Assembly: GCA_964619555.1 (NCBI GenBank)
Contig: CAZUDV010000008.1
Span: 124,001 to 188,000 of the forward strand
Origin: JAGOPY01 sp964619555
Lineage (GTDB): Bacteria > Bacteroidota > Bacteroidia > Bacteroidales > JAGOPY01
Direction: 5' to 3'
Length of the DNA stretch: 64,000 bases
Made by a program: the position numbers and the translations under genes. The notes beneath the pieces are model-generated. The model had not been told where the DNA came from. It saw only the letters and a program-made list of their open reading frames with translations, and made no database searches. Below, piece after piece: positions 15,887 through 25,734 of the stretch (its first letter is position 1; each line of letters opens with the position of its first letter).

Positions 15887-16945
15887 TTATTGGTGTTTGA
15901 GGAGTTTCGATGTAGCGGCAATGGTTCCAAAATAAATCCTGACAATGTAAATTCCATCTGGTAATGTCGATATATCAAAGGTACCCGTATGATCCGATCT
16001 CAATACCACTTTTCCGTTGTTATCGGTTATTTCGATCCGTTCGGGTGTTTTTTCGGATTGTACGCGGACATGTGAAGAAGCCGGATTTGGACTGATCACA
16101 AAATCGGGAAGTTTTGTCCTTTCTTCCATTCCGACCAGTGTTTCGGATTTAAAGAAAGTGAATCCTGGCCCTTTTTTACCATCCGGGTTCCAGTAACCAA
16201 CTTCCCCGACATCATTGGCATACCACCTGTATTGTGTCCAGTTGCTCGTGGTGGTTTCATCAAAAACCCAGGCCCCTGATTCCCAGACAAATCCGCTGTC
16301 GACGGAACTCCAGGTCTCGCTTACCCGGAGTACGGGGAAACTTCCATCGGGGAGGATCATGGTTCCCCAGGCATCCACCAGGCAGTCCATCTGCACATGG
16401 CTGATCATCTTTGACGAATCCGTGGTCAATCCACCGTTTCTCACAGCGGTAATCCATTCCATGGTAAAGTCCTGTGAATAAGCATCATTGTAATTCAGGG
16501 GAAAGGTCACCTGGTTGGTGGGCGGGATATAATCAATGTGAAATGCAAAGAACATGGTTCCGAAAAGATTTACCAGCGATTCGTCGGCAACACCTTTCAA
16601 GCCCTGGCTCGAAAAGTTCCAGTAATTGACATTATATCCGCCATTTGGAAATGAACCTGGATTATGATTGGTTGCTACATTGGCTTCCGGATAATTCTGT
16701 GAATTGGGCATGCCTTCCGGAGACAAATAAATGACGGAATCCAGGGTGGTGGAAACGAGGTTGCCAAAGTCCCATACCTGGTTAGCCCCGGGTGTTCCGG
16801 GATCGATTACGGTGACTTCATCAACGGCATTCACTACCATATAGCCGATTTCCGGGAAATCAGCCCTGGTAATGGTTATTTGGGCCCTGAGTGATGTTAA
16901 TGAAATGGCCAGAAGAACTAACAGAGTAACAGATTTTTTTTTCAT
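15887..16945 (-). CDS. T9SS-secreted protein of unknown function
   Basis: The frame is open from 17002, but the ATG at 16945 (MKKKSVTLLVLLAIS) gives a clean signal peptide ending SLRAQ, so the product is 352 residues. The middle is beta-rich without a recognised catalytic domain; it contains repeated Trp/Tyr-rich strands. The last about 75 residues are a T9SS type A sorting domain starting FVISPNPASSHV and ending with TLPDGIYIVRIYFG. It heads a two-gene unit with the SnoaL-like lipoprotein 6 nt downstream. Confidence 0.75.
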   Translation of the reverse strand: MKKKSVTLLVLLAISLTSLRAQITITRADFPEIGYMVVNAVDEVTVIDPGTPGANQVWDFGNLVSTTLDSVIYLSPEGMPNSQNYPEANVATNHNPGSFPNGGYNVNYWNFSSQGLKGVADESLVNLFGTMFFAFHIDYIPPTNQVTFPLNYNDAYSQDFTMEWITAVRNGGLTTDSSKMISHVQMDCLVDAWGTMILPDGSFPVLRVSETWSSVDSGFVWESGAWVFDETTTSNWTQYRWYANDVGEVGYWNPDGKKGPGFTFFKSETLVGMEERTKLPDFVISPNPASSHVRVQSEKTPERIEITDNNGKVVLRSDHTGTFDISTLPDGIYIVRIYFGTIAATSKLLKHQ

Positions 16946-17038
16946 GGGTAGGATTTTACGGTTAATGCCCGCAAAGTTGTGAGATAAAACCGGTTCAGTC
17001 AATCACACTTTCGTGTGAATTTTTTGTGACAGATGAAA

Positions 17039-17677
17039 TCAGCCCGGTTGCTTCAGATACTTGAGCAATAATTCGGAACGCGTACGGACATGAAGTTTCT
17101 GATAGATCTTGTGAATATGTGACCTGACGGTTTCTATGCTAATGAACAGGGCTGCGGCGATCTCCTTGTACAGGTAACCTCTGGACAGGTAGATCAGGAT
17201 CTCTTCCTCCCGTGCGGTCAGATTGGCATCGGCAAATCTCGGTCCGGAGGAATGATTGAATGCCTGGACGACTTTCCGGGCAATCTCACTGCTCATCGGA
17301 GACCCGCCATGGTGCAGGTCGTGAATGGCTTCCAGGAGTTTGGCAGGAGGTGTCTTTTTCAGGAGATAACCGGTAGCGCCGGCCTCCAGGGAACGAAAGA
17401 TCTCATCGTTGTTTTCAAAAACTGTGAGCATCATGACCTGTACATCGGGCAACATGTTTTTCACATGCACCACACATTCGGTGCCTTTCATTCCCGGCAG
17501 GTTGATATCCATCAATATCACATCCGGAGCCACATTTCGGATAAAATCCAGCGCCTCTTCTGCCGTTCTGCAGGCTGCAACGCATCGGTAACCATCTGAT
17601 CCGCTGATCAGCATGCGGAGACCCTCCCGGACATCCTCCTGGTCTTCCACTACCATTACCCTGATTTCTTCCTGCAT
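17039..17677 (-). CDS. LuxR/NarL-family response regulator
   Basis: This 212-residue protein has a receiver domain (1-120) with the acidic pocket E11-D12 and the phosphorylation site D57 in DVILMDINLPG, and a C-terminal LuxR helix-turn-helix (about 148-208; LTAREEEILIYLSRGYLYKEIA then VRSHIHKIYQKLHVRTRSE). It lies 59 nt downstream of the HisKA_3-type kinase gene on the same strand and is its obvious partner. The target genes are unknown. Confidence 0.93.
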   Translation of the reverse strand: MQEEIRVMVVEDQEDVREGLRMLISGSDGYRCVAACRTAEEALDFIRNVAPDVILMDINLPGMKGTECVVHVKNMLPDVQVMMLTVFENNDEIFRSLEAGATGYLLKKTPPAKLLEAIHDLHHGGSPMSSEIARKVVQAFNHSSGPRFADANLTAREEEILIYLSRGYLYKEIAAALFISIETVRSHIHKIYQKLHVRTRSELLLKYLKQPG

Positions 17678-17736
17678 TTATTCTTATTTATCTGAAAGCA
17701 AACTTAAATGATCCGGATTAATGAATCAATCACACT

Positions 17737-20700
17737 TTAGTATGGTTTCCGGAGATTTTTTTCTTCCCTCTCCCAATCGGTTCCTGTAATTTCCACATTG
17801 AAAAATATCTCTGTCCCTTTTCCTGGTTCAGAATTTATCGTAAAGTGTCCTCCCAACGATTCTGTTCTTTTGCGCATACCTTGCAGGCCATAACCTGAAT
17901 GAAGGCTGTCCATGGGTTTGAATCCCCTGCCATTATCTTTGATTTGCATTTGTAAAGTGCCTTTATCCCAGTGCAAAGTGACCGTTACTGCGTTTGCTCC
18001 CGAATGCTTTACTGCGTTATTCAACGCTTCTTTTACAACCAGGTAAATATTCCTTCGCTGTTCAGACGACATCGGGATGGCAGGAAACTCCCCGGGGAAT
18101 GAAAGGAGTCCCGTGATGCCCGCATTGGCAAGGTATTCCGAGGCATGCTGACGGAGATAGGAAGCGAAGCTGGCCAGGTTATCGTTTTTCGGATTCATCG
18201 CCCAGATGATCTCACCCAGGTCATCTATGACAGATCTGGAAATTCCAGAGATCTTGTCTATCATTGTCAGCATTTCATCAGGACTTTTCTGTTTTTTGAG
18301 GATTTCGCTCAGGATCGCTATCTGGGTCAGACTCGATCCCAATTCGTCATGCATATCCTGCGATATACGTAACCGCTCCCGGTCAACGGCATTTCTGCGT
18401 TCCAGCTCACTCAACCGGGTCTTGAACTTAATCTCCTGCATCCTTCGGATCAGAAAAGCTGTCAGCATGAAGCCCGACAGGAACAACAGGGAGATGAACC
18501 ACCATGTTTTCCAGAAAGGAGGCCTGATGACCAGCCTGAGGAGAGAAACCGGATTCCCTTCGTTTTTAAAAGAATCGATGCATTTGACCAGCAAATTATA
18601 CTCTCCCGGGGGCAGGTTTCTGTAAGAAAAACTGTTGCCGGAGGATGGCTTGCTCCATTTTTCCTGCAGACTTTCGAGTAAGAAGGAATATGACAAAGTG
18701 CCATTTGGAAGGTATTCCGGATTGAACACGGTGCCATTTACATGAGGAGCTTTCCAATTAAGACTGAGGGACAAGCCTTCAGGTGGGATTCCTCCCGAAA
18801 ATGTACTGTCAGAAACAGCCAGGGATAACAGGCGGGCCTCCGGAGATGTTTTTGGCAGGATGAACCGGTCAGCTGGCAATCCGTTGATCCCTTTGATCCC
18901 GCCAAAGTATAGGTGGCCCCCGGGTGATTCCAGCCAGGCATTGAAATTGAATTCTGATGACTGAAGGTTATTCTGGGCAGAGAAGCGAACTATGCGGGTC
19001 ATGTCCGCTGGGATGCAGCCCAGGCCCTTGTTGCTGGCAAACCAGACCCTGTTTCCGGAATCCTTCAGAAGGGAGTAGATTATCTCGTGCCTTAACTCCC
19101 TGAAAAATTCCGGTGAAGGGATCTTTTCTCCGTTGGCCGAAAACAACTCAATGCCATACTCGGTGCCAATCCAGAATATCTCATCCATTGGGAGGATGCA
19201 GTAAACGGGCCATTCAGTCAATCGATCCTCCGGGTTGAAATTTAATGCCGTCAGGATTCCGGCCGTGGTGTCGGTTTTAAAAAGTCCGTAATCGCTTCCG
19301 GTAAGGACAGAATTTTCATACACGATCAATTCCCTGATAAAGGTTTGTTCCCGGACTGGAATAATAGCCGGTTTCGGCCCTGTTGTGCAGGAAAAGAGTT
19401 GTCCGTAAATGGAAAGGAGCACTTCCCCGCCAGGTAAAGGCAGGAATTTAGCCGCAGAAGTCTCGAAAGGAAATCGAAACAAAACACTGCCATCCGGAGC
19501 CAGAATAAAGACTCCTTTGTCGGTTACAGTCCAGAGCCTTCCGGATGTATCGGCAAACAAGTCATAGAAATAATAATCGTTTGTGAAGAGGTCCGGCCGG
19601 ATCCGGGTTTTGATGCTCAGGTCGCCAGTCGAACGCCATAATCCGTTCTTATAGGTGCCTGTCCAGATTTCCCTTTCAAATTCTTCCAGACATCTTGAAA
19701 ATCCGGTCAATGAAAGATTGAAATTAAACTGCCCGGGCGAATATAACAGCAAACCGTTCCCATCGGTGCCAAACCACAAATTACCGGTTTTATCTTCGAA
19801 AATATGCCTTACCGCTGGTTGGATGGTATCCGTGTACCGGCCTTCCCTGAAGGTGAAACAGACCTGTTCTTTGCGTCCATCCTTCAATCTGTAGATTTTC
19901 TTATTCCCCAGATCTGAGATCCAGAAATGATCCGACCGGTCGATAAGGAGCAAATAGCCGTCCCTGACCCCGCTGTTCCAGAGTTCTTGAGCAGACCCGT
20001 CTGCCTTGAGCAGGTATATCTTACCTTCGGCACATAAAAACGGTTGTCCGTTATAGTCGTTGCAGGCGGAAGAAAATTTCAAATTCATGGGATGATATTT
20101 TGCCTGAAGGGTATCCGCCTCTCCGGCGGCGGGGAAGAGCTCCAGCAACCCGGTTCCTCCCAGAATCATAAGGTTTCCGTCAGGTGATAAAAAAGTTTTC
20201 AGAGGATTGAAATCTGTTGGAAGCTTATCACCGGTGCGAAACTTTAAATCTGCAGGTGATAAACCGGAATCCAGGATATAATGCAATCCTTCGGAATAGA
20301 TCCAGCATATGGGTAAGTTTTGGCATAAATGATCGGACAACAATAATAAGTGGGGCGTTTTACCGAACGGCATGCGGAACTTTCCCGATAACAGGTCGAA
20401 ATGAAGTATTGAGTTCCCGGTCGAAAGGATCAACTCACCCGGGCTTGTCCGGATCATTCCGCGGAGGGTGTTGCCGGGCAATTTTCCAGCCAGTACATCA
20501 TCCGGGAAAAATGACCGGAAGCCTGATCCGTCAAAATACTGTAGCCCTCCGCCTGACACCAGCCAGATGAGCCCCCGGGTATCCTGGACCAGGTCGTAAA
20601 CAGTGCTCTGCCCAAGGCCTTCATCGACATTATAGGCCGTCACGGGCAGTGAGAGAAGGTTACCTGTTTCAGGAACCTGGGCAGGGAGTCTGAAGCAGAT

Positions 20701-20772
20701 CAGAATTGAAAAGAGAATGAACAGGGCAGAAATGGAAGGATGCTTAAGACAGGATACAGTTGATTTTAGCAT
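17737..20772 (-). CDS. Two-component sensor histidine kinase with periplasmic beta-propellers
   Basis: This 1011-residue protein has an N-terminal signal/anchor, a long periplasmic part of ligand-binding propeller repeats (Reg_prop type, for example DTRGLIWLVSGGGLQYFDG and DKTGNLWFGTDGNGLLLY), a Y_Y_Y domain (about 650-750), one membrane helix (about 757-775), a short coiled coil, a HisKA_3 dimer/phosphoacceptor segment with H808 (DMHDELGSSLTQI) and a HATPase_c domain with N box (ALNNAVKHSGA) and G boxes (DNGRGF, GYGLQGMRKR). It senses an extracellular signal and phosphorylates the downstream LuxR-type regulator. Unlike hybrid systems of Bacteroides, the regulator is a separate protein. The signal is unknown. 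Confidence 0.93.
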   Translation of the reverse strand: MLKSTVSCLKHPSISALFILFSILICFRLPAQVPETGNLLSLPVTAYNVDEGLGQSTVYDLVQDTRGLIWLVSGGGLQYFDGSGFRSFFPDDVLAGKLPGNTLRGMIRTSPGELILSTGNSILHFDLLSGKFRMPFGKTPHLLLLSDHLCQNLPICWIYSEGLHYILDSGLSPADLKFRTGDKLPTDFNPLKTFLSPDGNLMILGGTGLLELFPAAGEADTLQAKYHPMNLKFSSACNDYNGQPFLCAEGKIYLLKADGSAQELWNSGVRDGYLLLIDRSDHFWISDLGNKKIYRLKDGRKEQVCFTFREGRYTDTIQPAVRHIFEDKTGNLWFGTDGNGLLLYSPGQFNFNLSLTGFSRCLEEFEREIWTGTYKNGLWRSTGDLSIKTRIRPDLFTNDYYFYDLFADTSGRLWTVTDKGVFILAPDGSVLFRFPFETSAAKFLPLPGGEVLLSIYGQLFSCTTGPKPAIIPVREQTFIRELIVYENSVLTGSDYGLFKTDTTAGILTALNFNPEDRLTEWPVYCILPMDEIFWIGTEYGIELFSANGEKIPSPEFFRELRHEIIYSLLKDSGNRVWFASNKGLGCIPADMTRIVRFSAQNNLQSSEFNFNAWLESPGGHLYFGGIKGINGLPADRFILPKTSPEARLLSLAVSDSTFSGGIPPEGLSLSLNWKAPHVNGTVFNPEYLPNGTLSYSFLLESLQEKWSKPSSGNSFSYRNLPPGEYNLLVKCIDSFKNEGNPVSLLRLVIRPPFWKTWWFISLLFLSGFMLTAFLIRRMQEIKFKTRLSELERRNAVDRERLRISQDMHDELGSSLTQIAILSEILKKQKSPDEMLTMIDKISGISRSVIDDLGEIIWAMNPKNDNLASFASYLRQHASEYLANAGITGLLSFPGEFPAIPMSSEQRRNIYLVVKEALNNAVKHSGANAVTVTLHWDKGTLQMQIKDNGRGFKPMDSLHSGYGLQGMRKRTESLGGHFTINSEPGKGTEIFFNVEITGTDWEREEKNLRKPY

Positions 20773-20873
20773 TTGATATTCAGCGGGATATTAATTTCTT
20801 CAAGTTGCTCTTTCGGGTACTTAAATGTAAATAATTAAGGAATGGATGAACCGGTGTAATAATTATTTATGAT

Positions 20874-20881
20874 TATCTTTG
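20874..20881 (+). promoter_or_regulatory. Putative -7 box upstream of aqpZ
   Basis: TATCTTTG matches TANNTTTG and lies 34 nt before the start codon in an AT-rich divergent intergenic region. No -33 TTTG is found at the right distance. Confidence 0.35.
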
Positions 20882-20915
20882 AGAGAACCTTGTTAATAAC
20901 CAAAAATTCAATCAC

Positions 20916-21617
20916 ATGAACGGAATCTTTAAGAAAACGGCCGCTGAGTTCTTCGGAACCTTCTGGTTGGTGTTCGGAGGTTGTGGCAGTGCTGTACTGG
21001 CAGCCGCATTTCCCGGATTAGGAATCGGATTCGTCGGCGTGGCCCTGGCCTTCGGTCTGACTGTTGTAACCATGGCTTATGCCGTTGGGCATATCTCCGG
21101 AGGACATTTCAATCCTGCCGTATCATTTGGCCTGTGGGCCGGGAAAAGATTTTCCGGTAAAGAATTGCTGCCTTACATTGTGGCTCAGGTACTCGGTGCC
21201 ATTTTTGCAGGACTGATCCTGTTCCTCATAGCCAGCGGAAAAGAAGGTTTCAGCACAGAAGCGGGATTTGCTTCAAACGGTTACGGGGAACATTCACCCG
21301 GAGGTTATTCCCTTCTGGCAGCATTGATCGCGGAAGTTGTGCTGACTTGTATGTTTCTGATCGTCATCATGGGCGCCACTGATAAAAGGGCCCCTGCAGG
21401 TTTCGCGCCATTGGCTATCGGTCTGGCACTTACGCTGATCCATCTTATCAGTATCCCCGTTACCAACACATCGGTAAATCCAGCCAGGAGTACCGGCGTG
21501 GCGATATTTCAGGCCGGATGGGCCCTGGGGCAGCTGTGGCTTTTCTGGGTGGCTCCTATCATCGGTGGAATTTTGGGCGGACTTATCTATAACTTATTCG
21601 GAAGCGATAAGAAATAG
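20916..21617 (+). CDS. aqpZ: Aquaporin Z
   Basis: This 233-residue inner-membrane protein is a water channel of the MIP family. Both pore motifs are present: N66-P67-A68 (GGHFNPAVSFG) and N188-P189-A190-R191 (TSVNPARSTG), with His176 and Arg191 in positions expected for the narrow water-selective aromatic/arginine filter. The N terminus (AAEFFGTFWLVFGGCGSAV) is typical of AqpZ rather than the glycerol facilitator GlpF. It is transcribed divergently from the histidine kinase gene and probably alone. Confidence 0.95.
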   Translation: MNGIFKKTAAEFFGTFWLVFGGCGSAVLAAAFPGLGIGFVGVALAFGLTVVTMAYAVGHISGGHFNPAVSFGLWAGKRFSGKELLPYIVAQVLGAIFAGLILFLIASGKEGFSTEAGFASNGYGEHSPGGYSLLAALIAEVVLTCMFLIVIMGATDKRAPAGFAPLAIGLALTLIHLISIPVTNTSVNPARSTGVAIFQAGWALGQLWLFWVAPIIGGILGGLIYNLFGSDKK

Positions 21618-21764
21618 GTTTAAGGTTTACTATTAAAGGTTTAAGTTGGGGAATGAGTGTGCTTGCAGGCGGATTTTTTGTTTCGGATCTTTATAATTCA
21701 ATGTAATCCGTAGTGAAAAATACAAAAGGACGACTCCGGCTTAAACCTTTTCTTTTTTGACGAG

Positions 21765-23813
21765 ATGAAAAAACTACTGACCATACTTCTGCTTACGCTG
21801 GCAGGAATAATCCTGCTGGCGCTCATCCTGGCCCCGGGAATTGCAAAGAACTACTTTGAAAGGCATAGTAAAGACTACATTGGCCGGAATGTGTCCATTG
21901 GTAATTTAAAACTAAATTACTTTTTCACAACATTGAATATTAATGATTTGAAATTGTATGAACCGGATGGAAAGGAAATATTCGTGTCGTTCGATAAATT
22001 GGCTGTAAACCTTCAGCCATTCAACCTGTTAAAAAATGAAATAGTCGTAGAAAAGCTACATTTGACCGGGCTTTTTGTTAATATCATACAGGCTGATTCA
22101 TCATTCAATTTTGATGATATCCTTGAATTTCTGAACACTCCTTCCGACTCAGTCGCCGCAAAGAGTTCCGATACGATTCCTTCCAGGCCCTGGGGATTCC
22201 GGATGTTCGATTTTCAACTTAAAAATGCTCATTTCGTTTACGACGACCGGAAGGTAGGACAGGCAACGCACCTAAGGGATTTTTCGTTGGAAGTGCCTTA
22301 CATTGAATGGAATGAGGGCGAAAGCGAAGCAGGAATCCAATTTTCAACAGCCCGGGATGGCCATTTCGCTTCGACCTTAAAAATTGACCAGGAAAACGGT
22401 GAATATCTGGCCCATGTATCAATAAAGCGTTTACATCTGGATAATTTTAAGGAATATATAGCTCATTATACAGGCATCCAATCGATTGACGGTATCTTTA
22501 ACTGCCAGGTAGGTATTACGGGCAACATTCATGATCCGCTGGAATTTAAAATATCAGGGCTGTTGGAAATGTCAGATCTGGTTATGACCGATACGACCGG
22601 GGAGAAATTACTGGGAGCCGGCCGGATTGATATCGGGCTGAAAAATATCGATTATTCCAATTCGCAATATGAGATCGATTCGGTTATTCTTACACAGCCC
22701 TATCTGCACTTCATACTTTGGGATTCAACCAACAATATCAGCACGGCTTTCAAAATGCCGGAAGATACTTCGGCCACGGAAGAGGATGCCATGGGAACAA
22801 CCGGCACCACGGAAACGGATACCTTGTATTATTCCATCCACACCTTCCACATACGGAATGGCATGATCGACTATACCGATCACCTGACCGACCAGCCATT
22901 TCATTATCACCTTTCGGGAATTGAACTGAAAGCGGACAGTCTCACTTCAGCTGCAGGCTGGATTGATCTTTATTCGGGGATGATATTAAACGAACGGGGC
23001 ACTTTGAATGCGGAGGTGGGATTCAATCCTGCCGATCCGTTACGAAATATCTCTCTCAATTATGTCATTACCGATTTTTTGCTGACGGATTTGAACATAC
23101 ATTCCCGCTATTTTACCGGGATACCGATTTTAATGGGGGATATGTATTATAAATCGGAGACCACAATTTCCGAAGGAAAGATCACGAGTGAAAACAAGCT
23201 GATCATGACCGAAGTGGCCTTGGGCGAAAAGGGCAGGGGCTTGTATGATATTCCCATCAAACTGGCACTTTTCATATTGAAAGACCGGAATGGGGTCATT
23301 ACGCTCGATATACCGGTCAGGGGCGATTTGGATGATCCGAAGGTCAAATTGGGGAGGTTGATCTGGAATACATTCAAGAACCTGATGATAAAGATTGCCA
23401 CGGCTCCGTTTGATATTCTCGCCGGGCAGGTCGGTGCCGATCCGAAAGAGCTGGAATTCATCGGATTCAATTATGCCGACACTTCTCTGACCGTCGAAAA
23501 GCAGCGACAGCTGGAGTTGTTGCTGCAACTGGAAAATCAAAAGCCGGGGCTGGGTATCGAGTTGGTGTATTATAATGATGAGACAAAGGAGAAGGAATTT
23601 ATCCGGTCATTGGATCAAAGCAGGGATGAAGCGGAGATACAGGCGTTGGCCGAGCTCTATAAAAGTGCCCGGTTACAGAACCTGGGTAATTTTCTTAAAG
23701 GTGAAAGTGATTCGACAAATATAATAATCAGTTTTTCAGATGTATATCATCCGGATAATTCAGGGAGTTTGCCGGTGTTCCGTATCATTTACTCCCTTGA
23801 AGAAAATCCCTGA
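21765..23813 (+). CDS. DUF748 (AsmA-like) envelope protein
   Basis: This 682-residue protein has one N-terminal membrane helix (about 4-26) and a long periplasmic part with the DUF748 repeats (NVSIGNLKLNYFFTTLNIND near the N terminus; further copies around 320-560). DUF748 proteins belong to the AsmA/TamB-like group of bridge-type lipid-handling envelope proteins, but their precise role is not settled. The last 120 residues are charged and helical (LELLLQLENQKPGLGIELVY). It overlaps the 3' end of the convergent MFS gene by 25 bp, so the two transcripts would be antisense there. Confidence 0.8.
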   Translation: MKKLLTILLLTLAGIILLALILAPGIAKNYFERHSKDYIGRNVSIGNLKLNYFFTTLNINDLKLYEPDGKEIFVSFDKLAVNLQPFNLLKNEIVVEKLHLTGLFVNIIQADSSFNFDDILEFLNTPSDSVAAKSSDTIPSRPWGFRMFDFQLKNAHFVYDDRKVGQATHLRDFSLEVPYIEWNEGESEAGIQFSTARDGHFASTLKIDQENGEYLAHVSIKRLHLDNFKEYIAHYTGIQSIDGIFNCQVGITGNIHDPLEFKISGLLEMSDLVMTDTTGEKLLGAGRIDIGLKNIDYSNSQYEIDSVILTQPYLHFILWDSTNNISTAFKMPEDTSATEEDAMGTTGTTETDTLYYSIHTFHIRNGMIDYTDHLTDQPFHYHLSGIELKADSLTSAAGWIDLYSGMILNERGTLNAEVGFNPADPLRNISLNYVITDFLLTDLNIHSRYFTGIPILMGDMYYKSETTISEGKITSENKLIMTEVALGEKGRGLYDIPIKLALFILKDRNGVITLDIPVRGDLDDPKVKLGRLIWNTFKNLMIKIATAPFDILAGQVGADPKELEFIGFNYADTSLTVEKQRQLELLLQLENQKPGLGIELVYYNDETKEKEFIRSLDQSRDEAEIQALAELYKSARLQNLGNFLKGESDSTNIIISFSDVYHPDNSGSLPVFRIIYSLEENP

Positions 23814-25135
23814 TTCACAGGTAACACACGGCGGGGAATAGCCAGGACAAATCCCAGGCCGATCAGGAAGAAGATGCCGATTGTGAGAACACTGGCCCTC
23901 ATATTTCCGGTAATGGCTTCCATGAAACCGAAACTGAATGTACCTCCAGCCATAGCCAGTTTTTCCATCACGTCGAAAAAGCTAAAGAAGGAGGTGTGGT
24001 CGGTGGTTTCGGGCAGCATTTTCGAGTAGGTCGATCTGGCCAAAGCCTGGGTACCGCCCATCACAATACCGATAAAGAAGGCAGTGGTGATAAAGCCGGG
24101 AGCGTCGGTAATAAAATAAGCGCCAATGCAAATGAAAGTCCAGGCGATCAGTGAGATGATCAATACCGGAAGGTTGCCGATACGTCCGGACAACCGGGCG
24201 AAGAACCATGCGCCGAACATACCGACCAGGTTAATGACCAGCACGGTAGGAATAAGTACTTCATCTTTCAGCCCAACTTCCTTGGTTCCGAAAGTAGCAG
24301 CCATGGACATGACCGTAAGCAGTCCCATCATGAAGAAAAAATATCCCGCCAGGTAAAGAGTGAGGGGGTGTGATTTTCTAACCTGTCTGTATACGGATTG
24401 AAGTTCTTTGTAGCCATGACCGATCACGTGGCCTTTTGCTTCCTGTTTTCGGTAAGTATATTTCGGCAGTCTCCTGAAGGTGATCTGAGCGAAACTGATC
24501 CACCAGATGGCAACGGTCAGGAAGGATATCCTGGCAGGGAGGGAAGAGTCGGCTGGGATTCCGAACAAGCCTGGATTCATGATCATGAGGAGGTTAAAAA
24601 GCAACAGGATTACTCCTCCGAGATAACCCATGGAATATCCCCTTGCGCTGATCCGGTCATGGTCTTTCGGTTCTGCGATCACCGGCAGGAATGAGTTATA
24701 GAAGACGATACTGCCGGCATATCCGAAAGTGGCGAGGCTCAGCGAGATAACGCCCAGCTCGATCGTATTTCGGGTAAAAAAGAACATCAGGCAACAGCCC
24801 ATAGCGCCGATCCAGGTGAATATCTGCATAAACAACTTCCTTCGGCCTGTGTAATCTGCAATTGACGACAATAGCGGGGAAAGGATGGCCAGTATCAGGA
24901 AAGCCGAAGCGATGGCCCAGGAATACAGCACAGTATTAATGACCTCAGCGCCAAAAAAGGAGACAATGTACTGGTCACCGGTTTGAGTTATCGCATTGAA
25001 ATAGACGGGAAAAATGGTTGATCCGATGGTAAGCTGGTAGACAGAGTTAGCCCAGTCGTACATTACCCAGCCTCGGATGGTTTTCTTATTTCCTTTCTGG
25101 ATATTAAGGGTGGTGGGGAGGGTGGTTGTGTTCAA
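23789..25135 (-). CDS. MFS transporter, UMF1/Atg22 family
   Basis: This 448-residue protein has about 12 membrane helices. The N-terminal motif GWVMYDWANSVYQLTI is the hallmark of the UMF1 family (related to yeast vacuolar amino-acid effluxer Atg22). The family is annotated as permeases of uncertain substrate, possibly amino acids. The gene stands alone and ends convergently in the DUF748 gene. Confidence 0.9.
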   Translation of the reverse strand: MNTTTLPTTLNIQKGNKKTIRGWVMYDWANSVYQLTIGSTIFPVYFNAITQTGDQYIVSFFGAEVINTVLYSWAIASAFLILAILSPLLSSIADYTGRRKLFMQIFTWIGAMGCCLMFFFTRNTIELGVISLSLATFGYAGSIVFYNSFLPVIAEPKDHDRISARGYSMGYLGGVILLLFNLLMIMNPGLFGIPADSSLPARISFLTVAIWWISFAQITFRRLPKYTYRKQEAKGHVIGHGYKELQSVYRQVRKSHPLTLYLAGYFFFMMGLLTVMSMAATFGTKEVGLKDEVLIPTVLVINLVGMFGAWFFARLSGRIGNLPVLIISLIAWTFICIGAYFITDAPGFITTAFFIGIVMGGTQALARSTYSKMLPETTDHTSFFSFFDVMEKLAMAGGTFSFGFMEAITGNMRASVLTIGIFFLIGLGFVLAIPRRVLPVNQGFSSRE

Positions 25136-25170
25136 GGGAGAACCGGATTTGGCGTGAAGGTAAAAAAAAT

Positions 25171-25347
25171 CGTACTACCACTATAGTCGTAGTACGAAAA
25201 ATATTTCCCTTGTCGCTGTAAGAATAAGAAAAGTTTTTCGAGAGGTTTTAACGTTGCCCTATAAAAATTATATATTTTGAAATACCTCAGTACGAGGGGA
25301 TAGGTGAGATTACGAAAAACGTACTACCACTATAATGGTCCGACGAT
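25171..25347. repeat. REP-like palindromes of family B in an intergenic region
   Basis: CGTACTAC and GTAGTACG (25171-25196) form 8-bp arms around the smaller palindrome ACTATAGT. The left arm with part of the loop recurs at 25320-25334 (CGTACTACCACTATA), followed by GTCCGACGAT (25338-25347), the reverse complement of a segment of the palindrome at 10681-10690. They lie between the MFS gene and the small gene after nuoN. No other signal is seen in this 216-bp space. Confidence 0.6.
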
Positions 25348-25351
25348 TTTT

Positions 25352-25720
25352 TCATTCAAAAGTTTCCGGAACTTCAATAGTCTGCGACCCCTTCCTGCGA
25401 TATCGCCAGTACTTATTGTCGATCTTATCGGTCCATTGATTCCAGTAAGCCGGGGAAATACAACGACCGTCCTTTAACTTCAACTTCATCTGGTAAACCG
25501 CAATGACAATATTAAATGTCAAATCGCTCACACCGATAGTGAAGGTTAGCGGAGTTTCTTCGCTTTCTCTTTTATCTTCCTGAACCTGAATGGAATAATG
25601 GTTAAACTCAAGGATAGCTTTTATGAATGCGAGCCTTTCGGCACTGACACCTTTTTCAACGACTGAGCACCTTATCCCGTTGATTTCTTCGACCGAATGT
25701 TTTCCTTTGTCCAGTGGCAT
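25352..25720 (-). CDS. Small protein of unknown function at the end of the nuo operon
   Basis: This 122-residue soluble protein has no signal peptide or membrane segment. It reads as alpha/beta: a short acidic N-terminal region (GKHSVEEINGIRCSVVEKGVS), a helix with a hydrophobic run, a strand-rich middle (PLTFTIGVSDLTFNIVIAVYQ) and a basic, Trp-rich C-terminal part (NQWTDKIDNKYWRYRRKGSQ). No family is recognised. It begins only 14 nt after nuoN on the same strand and so is probably co-transcribed with complex I genes. The gene appears real because it has tight spacing and no overlapping alternative. Confidence 0.65.
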   Translation of the reverse strand: MPLDKGKHSVEEINGIRCSVVEKGVSAERLAFIKAILEFNHYSIQVQEDKRESEETPLTFTIGVSDLTFNIVIAVYQMKLKLKDGRCISPAYWNQWTDKIDNKYWRYRRKGSQTIEVPETFE

Positions 25721-25734
25721 GTCAGAGAGATTTA

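Noticed and set aside
21635..21750. 11-bp inverted repeat AAAGGTTTAAG/CTTAAACCTTT upstream of the DUF748 gene
   Set aside because: The arms are 94 nt apart, A/T-rich and can arise by chance; there is no loop structure or gene-end context to support a function.
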